NCBI GenBank assembly: GCA_947184155.2
Contig: CAMXCT020005024.1
Location: 384,001-448,000 of the forward strand
Length of the DNA stretch: 64,000 nucleotides
Reading direction: 5' to 3'
Source of the DNA: Cladocopium goreaui
Taxonomy: Eukaryota; Sar; Dinophyceae; Suessiales; Symbiodiniaceae
How positions within the stretch are numbered: the first letter of the stretch is position 1; each line of letters starts with the position of its first letter. A program made the translations under genes and the position numbers. This document shows positions 53,017 through 63,560 of the stretch, one piece after another. The notes under the pieces are model-generated. The model saw only the letters and a list, made by a program, of their open reading frames with translations. It was not told the DNA's origin and did no database searches.

Positions 53017-54156
53017 ATGGTAAAGACGCTCCCAAAGGTGCGGGCACGTGCCAAAACCAAAGCGGCAATTGTTGCAGAAGCAGGTTTGGAGTCTCCTCAT
53101 CCAGCACACACGCAGGTAGTTGTGCCCCAATGTCAGCCGATTCCCGGTCCCAAGATGGTGTTGTATTGCTCTGATTGCTCTGCCTTAGATGGTGCGGCAG
53201 TTGCTCTTCGCAGACTCCGTCCCTACATGGCACATGTCTTTGGAAGTGAAAGTGCGCCAAGTCACCGTTCAGCCTTTGCAGTGTTGCATCCCAGATGTGA
53301 AAAGCTGTACAATGACCTACTAGAACGAGAGAATTGGATGCTGCAGGGTGACCTGCCGCATTCGCCACTCATTTCCTTGGTGTATGCAGCAAACTGCACA
53401 GCCCATGCTATGGTTGAAGCCGGGAAGGCAACACCAGCAATGGGGCAAATTTGCGATACGATCAAGCAACTGTACCCAGACATCTTTCTACTGGAGCTGG
53501 GCCCAGAATTGATGGAGAGCAAGCTGCTCCGCACGCCGGCCCAAAGATTTTTGCGTGCTTTGGTCGAATTGCGGGATTTTGCCTACTACGTGGATTTTCG
53601 ACTGCTGGATAGTTTGGAGGTTGGAGAGGTGCCCGCCACGCGGCAGAGAATGTATGTGGTTGGCGTCAGAAAGTGCCAGCTTCTAATTCTACAACCATGG
53701 CAGTGGCCGGAGACATGCCCAGCACCGAAGTTATCCCAATTCCTGGAGCCTAGGTCGAAACAAGCACGCCGCATGTCCAGACCTTTGAGTGGCATCGCGC
53801 AGCAAAATCTTGCACGAGCCATGAAAGCAATCAAGAAGGCTGAGCGAAGCGCAAAACCCAGCAAGGAATGTTTTGTGGTGGACCTGGGAACTTCCCTGGA
53901 CAGACGTGTTCGGTGGGCGAAGGAAAGAGTGCCGAACATGAGCCACCAGCATTTGAAAAGCATGTGGGTGACGCACCTCAAAGACACTATGACTCCAATG
54001 GAACTTCTGAAGTGCCAGGGTTTCCGCCCAGAAGAGGTGGAAAAGGTAGTCCAGGAAACATGCCCGAGCGTAGTGCGTGAAATGACCGGCAAAAGCTGTA
54101 ATGTGAATGTTGCAGAAAAATTATTGGCAGCCCTGCTGCCCGCAGTTGGCGCTTGA
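53017..54156 (+). CDS. Dcm-like C5-methyltransferase relative with altered active-site motifs
   Basis: 379 aa, ATG start. The C-terminal half fits the dinoflagellate Dcm-like family well: ATRQRMYVVGVRK (209-219, motif VIII, QxRxR region), ECFVVDLGTS, then TPMELLKCQGF (motif IX-like) and TGKSCNVNVAEKLLAALLP (motif X-like). The N-terminus has CSDCSALDGAAVALRRL (motif I-like) and HVFGSESA (motif II-like). Where active enzymes have PCQ this protein has ANC (Cys 127), and where they have ENV it has ELG (Glu 160). The catalytic Cys and Glu may therefore remain, but their contexts are degraded, and I judge it an inactive or diverged copy. Its 3' half is duplicated at 55.56 kb. It sits directly upstream of the OTU/Helitron-like unit and may travel with it. 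Confidence 0.75.
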   Translation: MVKTLPKVRARAKTKAAIVAEAGLESPHPAHTQVVVPQCQPIPGPKMVLYCSDCSALDGAAVALRRLRPYMAHVFGSESAPSHRSAFAVLHPRCEKLYNDLLERENWMLQGDLPHSPLISLVYAANCTAHAMVEAGKATPAMGQICDTIKQLYPDIFLLELGPELMESKLLRTPAQRFLRALVELRDFAYYVDFRLLDSLEVGEVPATRQRMYVVGVRKCQLLILQPWQWPETCPAPKLSQFLEPRSKQARRMSRPLSGIAQQNLARAMKAIKKAERSAKPSKECFVVDLGTSLDRRVRWAKERVPNMSHQHLKSMWVTHLKDTMTPMELLKCQGFRPEEVEKVVQETCPSVVREMTGKSCNVNVAEKLLAALLPAVGA

Positions 54157-54209
54157 AATCCCACCATCAGCGACACAGAAGAGAAAAGAAACATGCGTAG
54201 ACCGGACAA

Positions 54210-54382
54210 ATTCATTTGACACCAAAGGCAAAGTTAAAACGGAAGTGAACGTCAGCCGAAGCAGTCGCAAAAAGCGTGCCGCACAGGCTTTTGCTCAGTC
54301 ATTGTTTGGGGAAGAGGAAGGGAGGATATGCAACCTTTGCAAAAAGATTGTGCAGCACCTAGAGGAACCACGCAAGGAATGA
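54210..54382 (+). CDS. Possible small conserved ORF or 3' exon after the methyltransferase
   Basis: The frame reading NSFDTKGKVKTEVNVSRSSR, then FGEEEGRICNLCKKIVQH, ends in TGA at 54,382. The same peptide is kept in the duplicate at about 56,000-56,178 despite decay around it. It could be a C-terminal exon or a separate small protein with one CxxC pair. Confidence 0.35.
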
Positions 54383-54409
54383 AATATGGTGAGATCACGT
54401 TCCATGCCC

Positions 54410-55070
54410 CGCAGCCGTTTTCGCAGCGTCATTAGCGGCCGTTTCAGCGGCCGTTTCGGCCGCCGTTTAGGCGGCCATTTTAGCGGCTAGCATGCACAAG
54501 TGCTAGACTTTGTCAAAAATATCTGGCAGGTGCCGCATGGAGAAAGGTACTTCAAGAAGAAGAAGAAGAAGAAGAAGGCGCAAGAACCATGGGAAAGCAG
54601 CGCTGGCAACAAAGCAGTGACCATGTGCAGACACGCTTAAAGGCTGCAGAGATTGTTTGTACATGTTCCACAGTGTTTTGGCAAACAGCAGGGGTTTAAA
54701 GAAGTCATCGCATGGACATGAGCACACCTGGTCCCCTGATGTTGTGAAGCAACCGACTAGTTACCTTGTTAGAGAATCATTTGGGAAGGAGGAAAGAACA
54801 CACGTACCACATCCAAACCAGAAAGATATGAATGGAGTGCAGGCAGACGCAGCGCTCCGCGCATCCAAAACTGCAAAGATTGTTTGTGCATGTTCCTTAG
54901 TGTTTTGGAAAACGGCAGGGTCGTAAGAAAGGCATGACGCAGGCATGAGGACACCTGGCCCCCTTGATTTTGCGAACGCAAGCAGCTATATAGTTACCTT
55001 GTTAAGTGTTAAAGTTAAGAATCATCTGTGAAGAATTAAAAGACACACGTACCACATCCAAACCAAAGCG
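54410..55070. repeat. Leader repeats upstream of the OTU fragment
   Basis: Holds ggccgttt repeats (54,420-54,490), an (AAG)n run at 54,550, and about 240-bp imperfect repeats marked by gattgtttgtacatgttcc / gattgtttgtgcatgttcc and by gtaccacatccaaacca followed by an ATG. The third occurrence of that marker leads into the OTU reading frame at 55,073. The same array recurs at 56,220-56,880. Confidence 0.7.
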
Positions 55071-55072
55071 AT

Positions 55073-55561
55073 ATGGATGAAGTGGAAGGCAGACAGAGCG
55101 CTTCGCGCAGCCGACCTGGCCACGAGGTGCTGCCAGTGCCTGGCGATGGGTACTGTTTGTTTCACCGCGTAAATTTTTCTGTCGGCAGACTGATGAGGAC
55201 GAATTTGCATGGGACCAGCAGCGAGCTGCCGGCCTGTACTTGAGAGCTTTGGAATACTTGTGGCATGGACTTAGGCAGACCGATGCGGATGCCGCGGTCA
55301 TAGAAAGCGCCTGTGTGCCTGAGTCAGACAATGAACTCAACATGCATCGGCAGTATCTGCACCGGAAAGCGGGCATATTCCCCAGAAAACTGGAAGCAGT
55401 CACTGATGCAGAGACGGTGCTGTGGAGTAAAATTGAAGCAGTGCTGAGCAAGCAACATGTCCTGGACAGCTTTCATCATGGTTCTGTGGTGGAACTTTGG
55501 GCCTTATGCAGAATCTTTTCGTTTGAAGCAATCATTTGGGGTGGGAAAGAAGATGAGAACA
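55073..55561 (+). pseudogene. Truncated, frameshifted OTU domain fragment
   Basis: Starts with ATG and reads into VPGDGYCLFH like the intact copy at 56,882. A one-base loss in the T-run at about 55,171 then shifts the frame; the remainder (RALEYLWHGLRQTDADAA onward) stays open in another frame until the duplication junction at 55,562. It therefore lacks the His part of the domain and everything downstream. Confidence 0.8.
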
Positions 55562-55951
55562 TCGCACCGCATGTCCAGACCTTTGAGTGGCATCGCGCAC
55601 CAAAATCTTGCATGAGCCATGAAAGCAATCCAGAAGGCTGAACGAAACGCAAAACCCAGCAAGGAATGTTTTGTGGTCGACCTGGGAACTTCCCTGGACG
55701 GACGTGTTCGGTGGGCGAAGGAAAGAGTGCCGAACATGAGCTACAGGCATGTGAAAAGCATGTGGGTGACGCCCCTCAAGGACACTATGACTCCAATGGA
55801 ACTTCTGAAGTGCCAGGGTTTCCGCCCAGAAGAGGTGGAAAAGGTAGTCCAGGAAACATGCCCGGCGTAGTCGTGAAATGACCGGCAAAAGCTGTAATGT
55901 GAATGTTGCAGAAAAATTATTGGCAGCCCTGCTGCCCGCAGTTGGCGCCTG
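55562..55951 (+). pseudogene. Truncated methyltransferase-like tail, second copy
   Basis: Duplicate of 53,769-54,156. It begins inside the reading frame directly after the OTU fragment. Small deletions at about 55,863-55,873 (cccgagcgtagtgcgtg becomes cccggcgtagtcgtg) break the frame, so the last motif is out of frame. Confidence 0.8.
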
Positions 55952-57372
55952 AAACCCCACCATCAGCGACACAGAAGAGAAAAAAACTGCGTAGACCAGA
56001 CAAATTCGTTTGACAACAAAGGCACTGTTAAAACGGAAGTGAACGTCAGCCGAAGCAGTCGCAAAAAGCGTGCCGCACAGGCTTTTGCTCAGTCATTGTT
56101 TGGGGAAGAGGAAGAGAGGATATGCAACCTTTGCAAAAAGATTGTGCAGCACCTAGAAGAACCACGCAAGGAATGAAATATGGTGAGATCACGTTCCATG
56201 CCCGGCAGCCGTTTTCGCAGCGTCATTAGCGGCCGTGTCGGCGGCCGTTTTTGCGGCCATTTTAGCGGCTGCTTCGATGAGGCAAATTGCAAATGCAGGA
56301 CACAGTTGGAGGTCTCACACAAGTAGTGGCTCACTGACGGACTGGTTTGGGGGAGTGCACATCACACGTGGCCATCAGTAGACGTCTGTCAAAAATATCT
56401 GGCAGGTGCCGCAGGGAGAACAGTACTTCAAGAAGAAGAAGGCGCAAAAACCATGGGAAAACAGCGCTGGCAATAAAGCAGTGACCATGTGCAGACACGC
56501 TTAAAGGCTGCAGAGATTGTTTGTACATGTTCCACAGTGTTTTGGCAAACAGCAGGGGTTTAAAGAAGTCATCGCATGGACATGAGCACACCTGGTCCCC
56601 TGATGTTGTGAAGCAACCGACTAGTTACCTGTTAGAGAATCATTTGGGAAGGAGGAAAGAACACACGTACCACATCCAAACCAGAAAGATATGAATGGAG
56701 TGCAGGCAGACGCAGCGCTCCGCGCATCCAAAACTGCAAAGATTGTTTGTGCATGTTCCTTAGTGTTTTGGTAAACGGAAGGGGTTGTAAGAAAGGCATG
56801 ACGGTTGCATGAGGGGACCTGGTCCCCTGGATTTTGCGAATGCAAACAGCTAGTTACCTTGTGAATCCAAACCAAAGCGATATGGATGGAGTGGAAGGCA
56901 GCAAGAGCGCTTCGCGCAGCCGACCTGGCCACGAGGTGCTGCCAGTGCCTGGCGATGGGTACTGTTTGTTTCACTGCGTCAATTTTTTCTGCCGGCAGAC
57001 TGATGAGGACGAATTTGCGTGGGATCAGCAGCGAGCTGCCGGCCTGTACTTGAGAGCTTTGGAATACTTGTGGCATGGACTTAGGCAGACCGATGCGGAT
57101 GCCGCGGTCATAGAAAGCGCCTGTGTACCTGAGTCAGACAATGAACTCAACATGCATCGGCAGTATCTGCACCGGAAAGCTGGCATACTCCCCAGAAAAC
57201 TGGAAGTGGTCACTGATGCAGAGACGGTGCTGTGGAGTAAAATTGAAGCAGTGCTGAGCAAGCAACATGTCCTGGACAGCTTTCATCATGGTTCTGTGGT
57301 GGAACTTTGGGCCTTATGCAGAATCTTTTCGTTTGAAGCAATCATTTGGGGTGGGAAAGAAGATGAGAACAT
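55562..57372. repeat. Tandem segmental duplication, unit 2
   Basis: Second copy of 53,769-55,561; it ends inside the first OTU domain of the second Helitron-like gene, which continues intact. Confidence 0.85.
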
Positions 57373-60300
57373 CAGAGTAAGCACCCTAGAAGCCCTCTCC
57401 GACGAACAAGCCAAAGAGGTCTTGAGGAACCATGTGCACGTCATGGAAGTACTTTATCAGCCGATGGGCTGTACGGGACATTATGACATCATCAAGGGGC
57501 GCGGTCACACCGGAAGGGCGCAGGCAATTTCTGGCTGGGAAAAATTGTGGCTGGAGGCAGGCAGCAAGGCAGTTCAAGAGGCAATGAAAGCCGAAGCAGC
57601 CAAACAGGGAAAAGCAGAGCATGTGCAGGAGGTGGTGTCGGTGCCCGGTGATGGATACTGTTTGTTTCACTGTGTATGCTATTTCTTCCAGCAAGGTGAC
57701 AAAGGCGCCTTTGTGTGGGATCAGCAGCGAGCCGCGGGCCTGTACTTGAGAGCTTTGGAATACTTGTGGCACGGACTGCGGCAGACCGATGCAGATGCCG
57801 CAGTCATGGAAAGCGCCTGTGTGCCTGAGTCAGACAATGAACTCAACATGCATCGGCAGTATCTGCACCGGAAAGCTGGCATACTCCCCAGAAAACTGGA
57901 AGCGGTCACTGATGCAGAGACGGTGCTGTGGAGTAAAATTGAAGCAGTGCTGAGCAAGCAAGATGGCCTGGACAACTTTCATCATGGTTCTGTGGTGGAA
58001 CTTTGGGCCTTATGCCGAATTTTTTCGTTTGAAGCAATCATGTGGGGCACACAAGCAGGCGAAAACTTTCGGGTCAGCACCCTAAAAGCCATTTCCAGCG
58101 AAGAAGTCAAAGATGTCCTTGCAAAGCACACCAACGTAATGGAACTGGTGTACCAAGGCCTGGGTTGCACAGGGCATTATGATGTTGTGAAGACTTCAGT
58201 TTGCGACGGGTTGGAGTTGTTGATGCTGGGCTGGGAGAAGTTGTGGCGGGAAGGCGGCGGCCGAGCCGTTCGACAAGTTCTCAAACACAGACCTGCCATG
58301 CAACAGGAACGTGACAGCACCGTATGGTCAGATGAGTCATCACAAGCCAGCTGCAAGAGGCAGAATGAAAAACCAGAGGACGTTGAAGGGCAAGATGGCA
58401 GCACAATGTCGACGGAATCGGAGATTGAAAGCATCCAAGGCTTGGACATAGGTGACATACGCGCTGCCGAAGGGAGACACATCCTGACACCCGAGGATGA
58501 CATGGAAGACAGGTGCAGGGCCATTCGTGTGCTGCTGCAGGAGTCTCCGATGCATCCGAAGCCATTGCAAGGTTGGTCCGCACAGTCGTGTGACCCAATG
58601 GCAGGAGTGGCATACCCTGCAGCACATTGCGCATTCGCGGGTTGCCATTGGAACAGTGATGCGGAGCCTTGTGTTTCATGGCACGCAAACCCTGGAGCCT
58701 GGGCAGTTCATGGGTCAATGTGGAAACGATCTACGGGTGCTTGCTGTGGTGACAGTAAACAGTGTCTTTGGGCGCATCTTTGGGCAGAGCACAGGGAAAC
58801 TTTAGCCGTGCACGGTGCTGACACAACGCCCGAGGTCGGATGGTGCGCCTACAAGCGCGCGTTAGTGCTGCAAGAGGAGCGGAATGTGCCAGCACTCGGC
58901 TGGTCCGTTGATCGACGAACCTTGCGTCGCTTGCGCGGCGGCTTACAGGAGCACGAGTGCGCAGCATTGATTTGCGCATGCTGCGCCGGTATTCACAGCA
59001 CCGGCACAAGAGCAAACTGTGGCTATGTGTCCGTTAAGTTGCTTTTTGGCAGCCTGACAAAGCGAAGTTTGGACGCAAACTGGAATGCAGAGGAATTTGA
59101 GCACAGGTATCAGTGGCAAGGAAGGGCCCATGGGCAGGAGTGGGAACGTAAGCTACCTGGTAATGTATTCGCAGGGCAGCGAGTCTTGTGCTGCCCAGAA
59201 GACATACGATGCGACACCTGTCAAGGCCTAGATGGCCAGTTGTGCGAAGACTGTCAAATTCCTCTTTGTCGCAAATGTTGGGACGGCATGAGGCATTATC
59301 AGGATCCAAGAGTGCCAGAGGCACTAGCGAACGACAACTGGTACGGCTACCCTTGGAACTTCTTGTATCAAGAAAAGGTCCGGTGGATCGAAGCGGCAGC
59401 GGCCTCACCTGTTTGGACATCAATCGTCATTTTTTACATTGAGGGCGACCGCGGTCACTTGATGGAAGAAGAATTGCACCGCGGAGAAGTTCGAGCTGCC
59501 GCAAGGGGCAATATAAGCTCATTCAGTATGCCTTGGGAAGAAATATATGGGAACTTACAGAGTGCCAATGCAGCGGATCTGTTGGACAAATTGCCTCATC
59601 CACCAGAAGCTCTCAGCCGCATGGAGAAATTCACGGTGAAAGGAATGAAGCACAGTGAAATTGTTGACTGGGTCGCCGGTGCAAAAATACGACCCTGGGT
59701 GGTCTTGAAGTTGTTGGAGCACCTCTTGGATATCGGACATCCCATGTGCAGAGGCCGGGACAAAGCAACTCTACGTCAAGAATTCAAGGAGAAGGTTGCT
59801 GCAAGATATGGGGACGTTGAAATGACACCGGCAAACGTTCAACAATTCCTGGAGGAAAAGGCCAAGAAAGGGAATCCAACCCCGCATCAGAAGCATGCCA
59901 CGCCCGCAGCGGCGAGCCTGCAGACAATGGACGGAGAGGCTTACCAGGGCAGCCTTCGCCCAGAGATTTTGTCAGAAGACTACACCAGTGGACAGCTTGC
60001 GCATCGCGAAACCATGGAGGTGACAAGACTGGGGAACGTAGCAAAAGAGTTGTCAGTGGTCACTGGCAATACATTTTGGGACCAATGGCAAAGTCGGTTT
60101 CTGAGCTGGGCTTACCCCTTCAGCCTGCCATTGCCTGTTGGAGGCCCTGACTTTCCTTCCCGGCCGAGAGACCGGCGAAAAGAGGAAGCTGCTCGGCTAA
60201 CACCTATTGCGCACTTGCGCGCCCTTGCCCGAAGAGTGGAAAGTTCCATCCGGAATTCTTGGGATTTGGTGCCGGGCGTACGACGCATCACCATGAAGTG

Positions 60301-63300
60301 GCATTCGGTCTGGAACGCAAAACTCTGGAGAACCTGGAGGAACAAGAAAGAGCAAGTGGCAGAAATTCCCGCAAGCACATGGGTCAGAGCAGCCGAACGC
60401 TTGTACGAAAGGCTGCGAAAAGGGAAGTATCGAACCGGCAAGCAGCTGAAACCAATAGACTACGATACAAGAAAGCTCTGGTATGCCGAAGGTCTTACAA
60501 AGCCAGAAAGAGAGATCCTCATTGCTGTGCGCAATAGGCAACAGACAATGCCGGGAACAGTGGAAGTACGCAAGCAAATTGGAAGGTATTTGTTCGGGGC
60601 TCGTGTTGAGCTGGGCGAGCCTCTGTTTGTCACTGTATCTCCAACTACTCGGCATAACGGTCTGTGCATGAGATTTTCAAGGTATCGAGCCCGGGACCCC
60701 GCTGCGCAGGAGATGCGCGGACCTTGGTTCGCGAGAGACAAGCCGCCTCTCTGGAACAAAGATGAGCTTGCAGACATTGACCTACCAGACTACGAGGTGC
60801 GAAGGGCGCTGACTGCACGCGATCCGTGGGCGACTGTGCTGGCATTTCAATGCATGATACGTTTCGTATTCGGAGAACTGCTTGGAATAAGGTTGTGCCC
60901 GGAGTGCCCGCACTGTGCTTGTAATGACAAATGGGGGCAAGGTTTCCACGTTGGCGGCGGTGTGCTCGGTCTGGTCAAGGGCATCTGTGGAGCAATCGAG
61001 TACCAAAGTAATTCAGCACCCCACTTTCACGGACATGTTTACATTGCAACAGTCTGGCAGCAGCCCTTGAAAGTGTTAGCTGAACAAGTGGAACAGCAAT
61101 TGATGACCAAAGAGAAGATCTTCCAGTTTCAGCAGTGGGTGCACAATGAGGTCTATTTTGACAAAGCAAAGCAGGAGCTGGACGAAGCAGCCGTTGAAAG
61201 ATCCTGGGCCGGGAACTACCAAGAAGAGGCAAAGAATCAGCTGTCCCTGTGGCCGCAGTTCCTGGCAAACGACCATGGTGCAAGCCCTTGGGTGGATGCG
61301 AGCATGACCGAAGCCGCTGCAATGAAAGAAGCCGCTGCATACAAGAACGCCTACAAAGCGGCAGTGCAAGAAAAGATGTTGCATTACCAGCATCACGTCC
61401 ACCCGTGGGATAAGGAACGGAAAGAACGGAAGCTTTTGCCGGCGTGTCACAAGAAAGGGTCGCCCAAAAAATGCAAGCACAATTTCCCGAAGAAGCTGAA
61501 CTTGATGCCGAGAGTTATTTGCCGTGGAAACGCACGCAAATATGGGGTGAGCACGCGCGGTCGTCGGAACGCGCTTGGGGCCGTATTGGGGCAGCGGCAC
61601 AATGAGTGGTTGTCTGGGACTGCCCCTGCTTTTTCCTTGATGCTCATGGGCAACAGTCACACTGCCCCCAATTTCCGGGTTCCTTTGTGCAAGAGCACGC
61701 ACGACGAAGAGTGCAAACGGAAGTGCTTGGAGAAATACACCGTTGCGCACCTGACGCATGTCATGGACCTGGCCGCCCGACGGGCAACCAAATATTTCAC
61801 TGGCTATTTGCAAAAACCACAGCCGCTGGGAAAAAAGGAATTGCAGGAGGCGGCAAAGCAGCTGGTTTTTTTGGAGAGCAAAACGGCGCAACTGGACAAA
61901 GGCATCAAACAGCACGAGACCGTGGTGAATCGTGTGCTTGGGGACCTGGAGTTCCGGTGTTCGGTGCGGCCTTTGACCGAAGAATTTATGCTAGCTGGGT
62001 TTGCAGACGCCAATGACCCCACTGCTGCAGAGAGCATATGAAGCTTCCAGGTGCAGCCTTTTCGGGGCTTGGAATTGCTGTGGTTGTTGCGACCAATGGG
62101 TGCTGAACCCACAGTGGATGTGCAAGCTCGTCAACGGCGAAAGTACACGACTTTGGATCTCTATGGTTGGCGAGGCAGTGATGCACGAGTACTTTACTTG
62201 TCCCCGTGGGAATTTGTGAAACTTTGGACCTTGTGGAAGGTAGAGCCGCCTAGTCACAGTGAAGATTCACTCACCGAGTGGGCCGGCCCAGAAGAGCAGA
62301 AGGCAAGAATCGCCGGCTGGCATCATGGGCGAGCCTATCGGTGGAAGACAACCTTGCCCCAGAAAACAGCTTTGGACGTTGTTCGCATTCCGAAAGCATT
62401 AGGGCTTGGCAGAATGTGGAGCACGCATTATTTCAAACGCAGAGCCACACCGGCAGTGCCTGGCCCGTGCAGTTGTCCTTTGCCTCGCCCAGAAACCTCG
62501 GCAGAGGAGAAGGCTTTGATGTTGAACGTTTACCTACGCCCGTGGGTTTTGGACCTGAGGCACGCGAGCACGCGTGTTCCGCATATTTGCGCCTTGGACC
62601 GTTCCATTTCAGAGCAACTGTCCAACATGCCCGCAACAAAGCGGTACTCTGGCAAGACTAGCGTTGGAAAACGCAGCCATGCCATGGCTTGGGAAGATTA
62701 CGTTCGGAACCACATTGTTTCTGAGCATGCTACGGGCACAATTCGCAATTTTCTTGCAGCGTTGGACACTGACATAGATGACATTGACGAAGAAGGCTGC
62801 AAACATAAAGGTGCAGAAAAGGAGGTGGATACAAGCTGGGTAACATTGGACATCATCAATCAGATCACGCAGGCAGAAGGCGCGCAGCACACCACCCGAG
62901 TGGGAGCAGCTGTTAAAAACATTGTCCAGCATTGGTCGCACAATGCGGAGGGTTTGGAGAGCGATGGGCTTTCTGTGGCGAAGACAGGGGCAATGGTGGA
63001 CACCGGACGAACAGGCCAAGAACCACAAGAAACCCGGAATTGGAAAGGAGACGGTGAAAGCCAACCGCCAGTGATTTTCAGTTATGGAAAATTAACTGCG
63101 CAGGCTGCAGAAGCATGGGTAGCCCGCTTGCAAGCAGGCCAAAGTGGTTTGCTGCCAAGCGACGAACAACTTGCATTTCTGACCGCCGTGATCCATAGAT
63201 GCTTGCAAGAAGCGGATGAAGAAGAAAAGGACCCAGACTTTCGAAGCGAGCCCGAACGGTGTTTTCTGCATGGAGTGCCAGGAGCGGGCAAATCCCAGAC

Positions 63301-63328
63301 CTTAAAGTGGGTAATCCCTTCCTCCTAA
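56834..63328 (+). pseudogene. Helitron-like transposase 2: two OTU domains, HUH Rep, truncated helicase
   Basis: The frame opens at 56,834 (TTG). The likely start is the ATG at 56,882, matching the upstream duplicate. Residues are counted from 56,834. Two OTU domains lie in tandem: GDGYCLFH with Cys 44 and TGHYD His 216, then GDGYCLFH with Cys 276 and a second TGHYD. Cys-rich segments, the HUH motif PHFHGHVYI (His 1397/1399) and the two-tyrosine motif KYFTGYLQK (Tyr 1654/1658) follow. A single TGA at 62,039-62,041 interrupts the frame; the same frame continues with SFQVQPF... and YGWRGSDARVLYLSPWEF, as in gene 1. It ends at a TAA (63,326) shortly after Walker A GVPGAGKS (63,272-63,295), so nearly all of the helicase is missing. 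It is a broken relative of gene 1 that could not transpose on its own. Confidence 0.9.
62039..62041 (+). other. In-frame TGA within Helitron-like gene 2
   Basis: The codon aligned with CGC (Arg) in gene 1 (ECIRSF versus ESI-stop-SF) is TGA here. A C-to-T change of CGA would produce it. Confidence 0.75.
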
Positions 63329-63560
63329 TATTAAACGTCCCCCTAATACTAAAAACAGGCATCCATCTCCAATTTCCGAAAATTTCAGTTTGGCCAATTT
63401 GACTTTTAATTGATCCCCTTTAAAAAACAATTTAAAAATCAACCTACCATTTGTGGGTTCTCCCCCCTAATACTAAAAACTAGTTCACCCCGGGGTGTTT
63501 AGTATTAGGGGGGCCTAGTCCCAATCCCTCACTCCAAGCTGCCTAGCTACTCTAGCAATT
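63312..63560. repeat. Palindrome-bearing insertion or junction
   Basis: Starts right where homology to the helicase ends. It contains several cctaatactaaaaac units and a perfect inverted repeat: 16-bp arms at 63,462-63,477 and 63,498-63,513, with CACCCCGGGGTG between them. These look like terminal sequences of a non-autonomous element or a satellite edge. Confidence 0.6.

Larger units (their letters stand above)
53769..55561. repeat. Tandem segmental duplication, unit 1
   Basis: From the middle of the methyltransferase-like ORF (cgcatgtccagacctttgag) to inside the OTU domain. It matches 55,562-57,372 with substitutions and indels (a longer AAG run here, an extra ~110 bp in unit 2 near 56,270). 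Confidence 0.85.
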
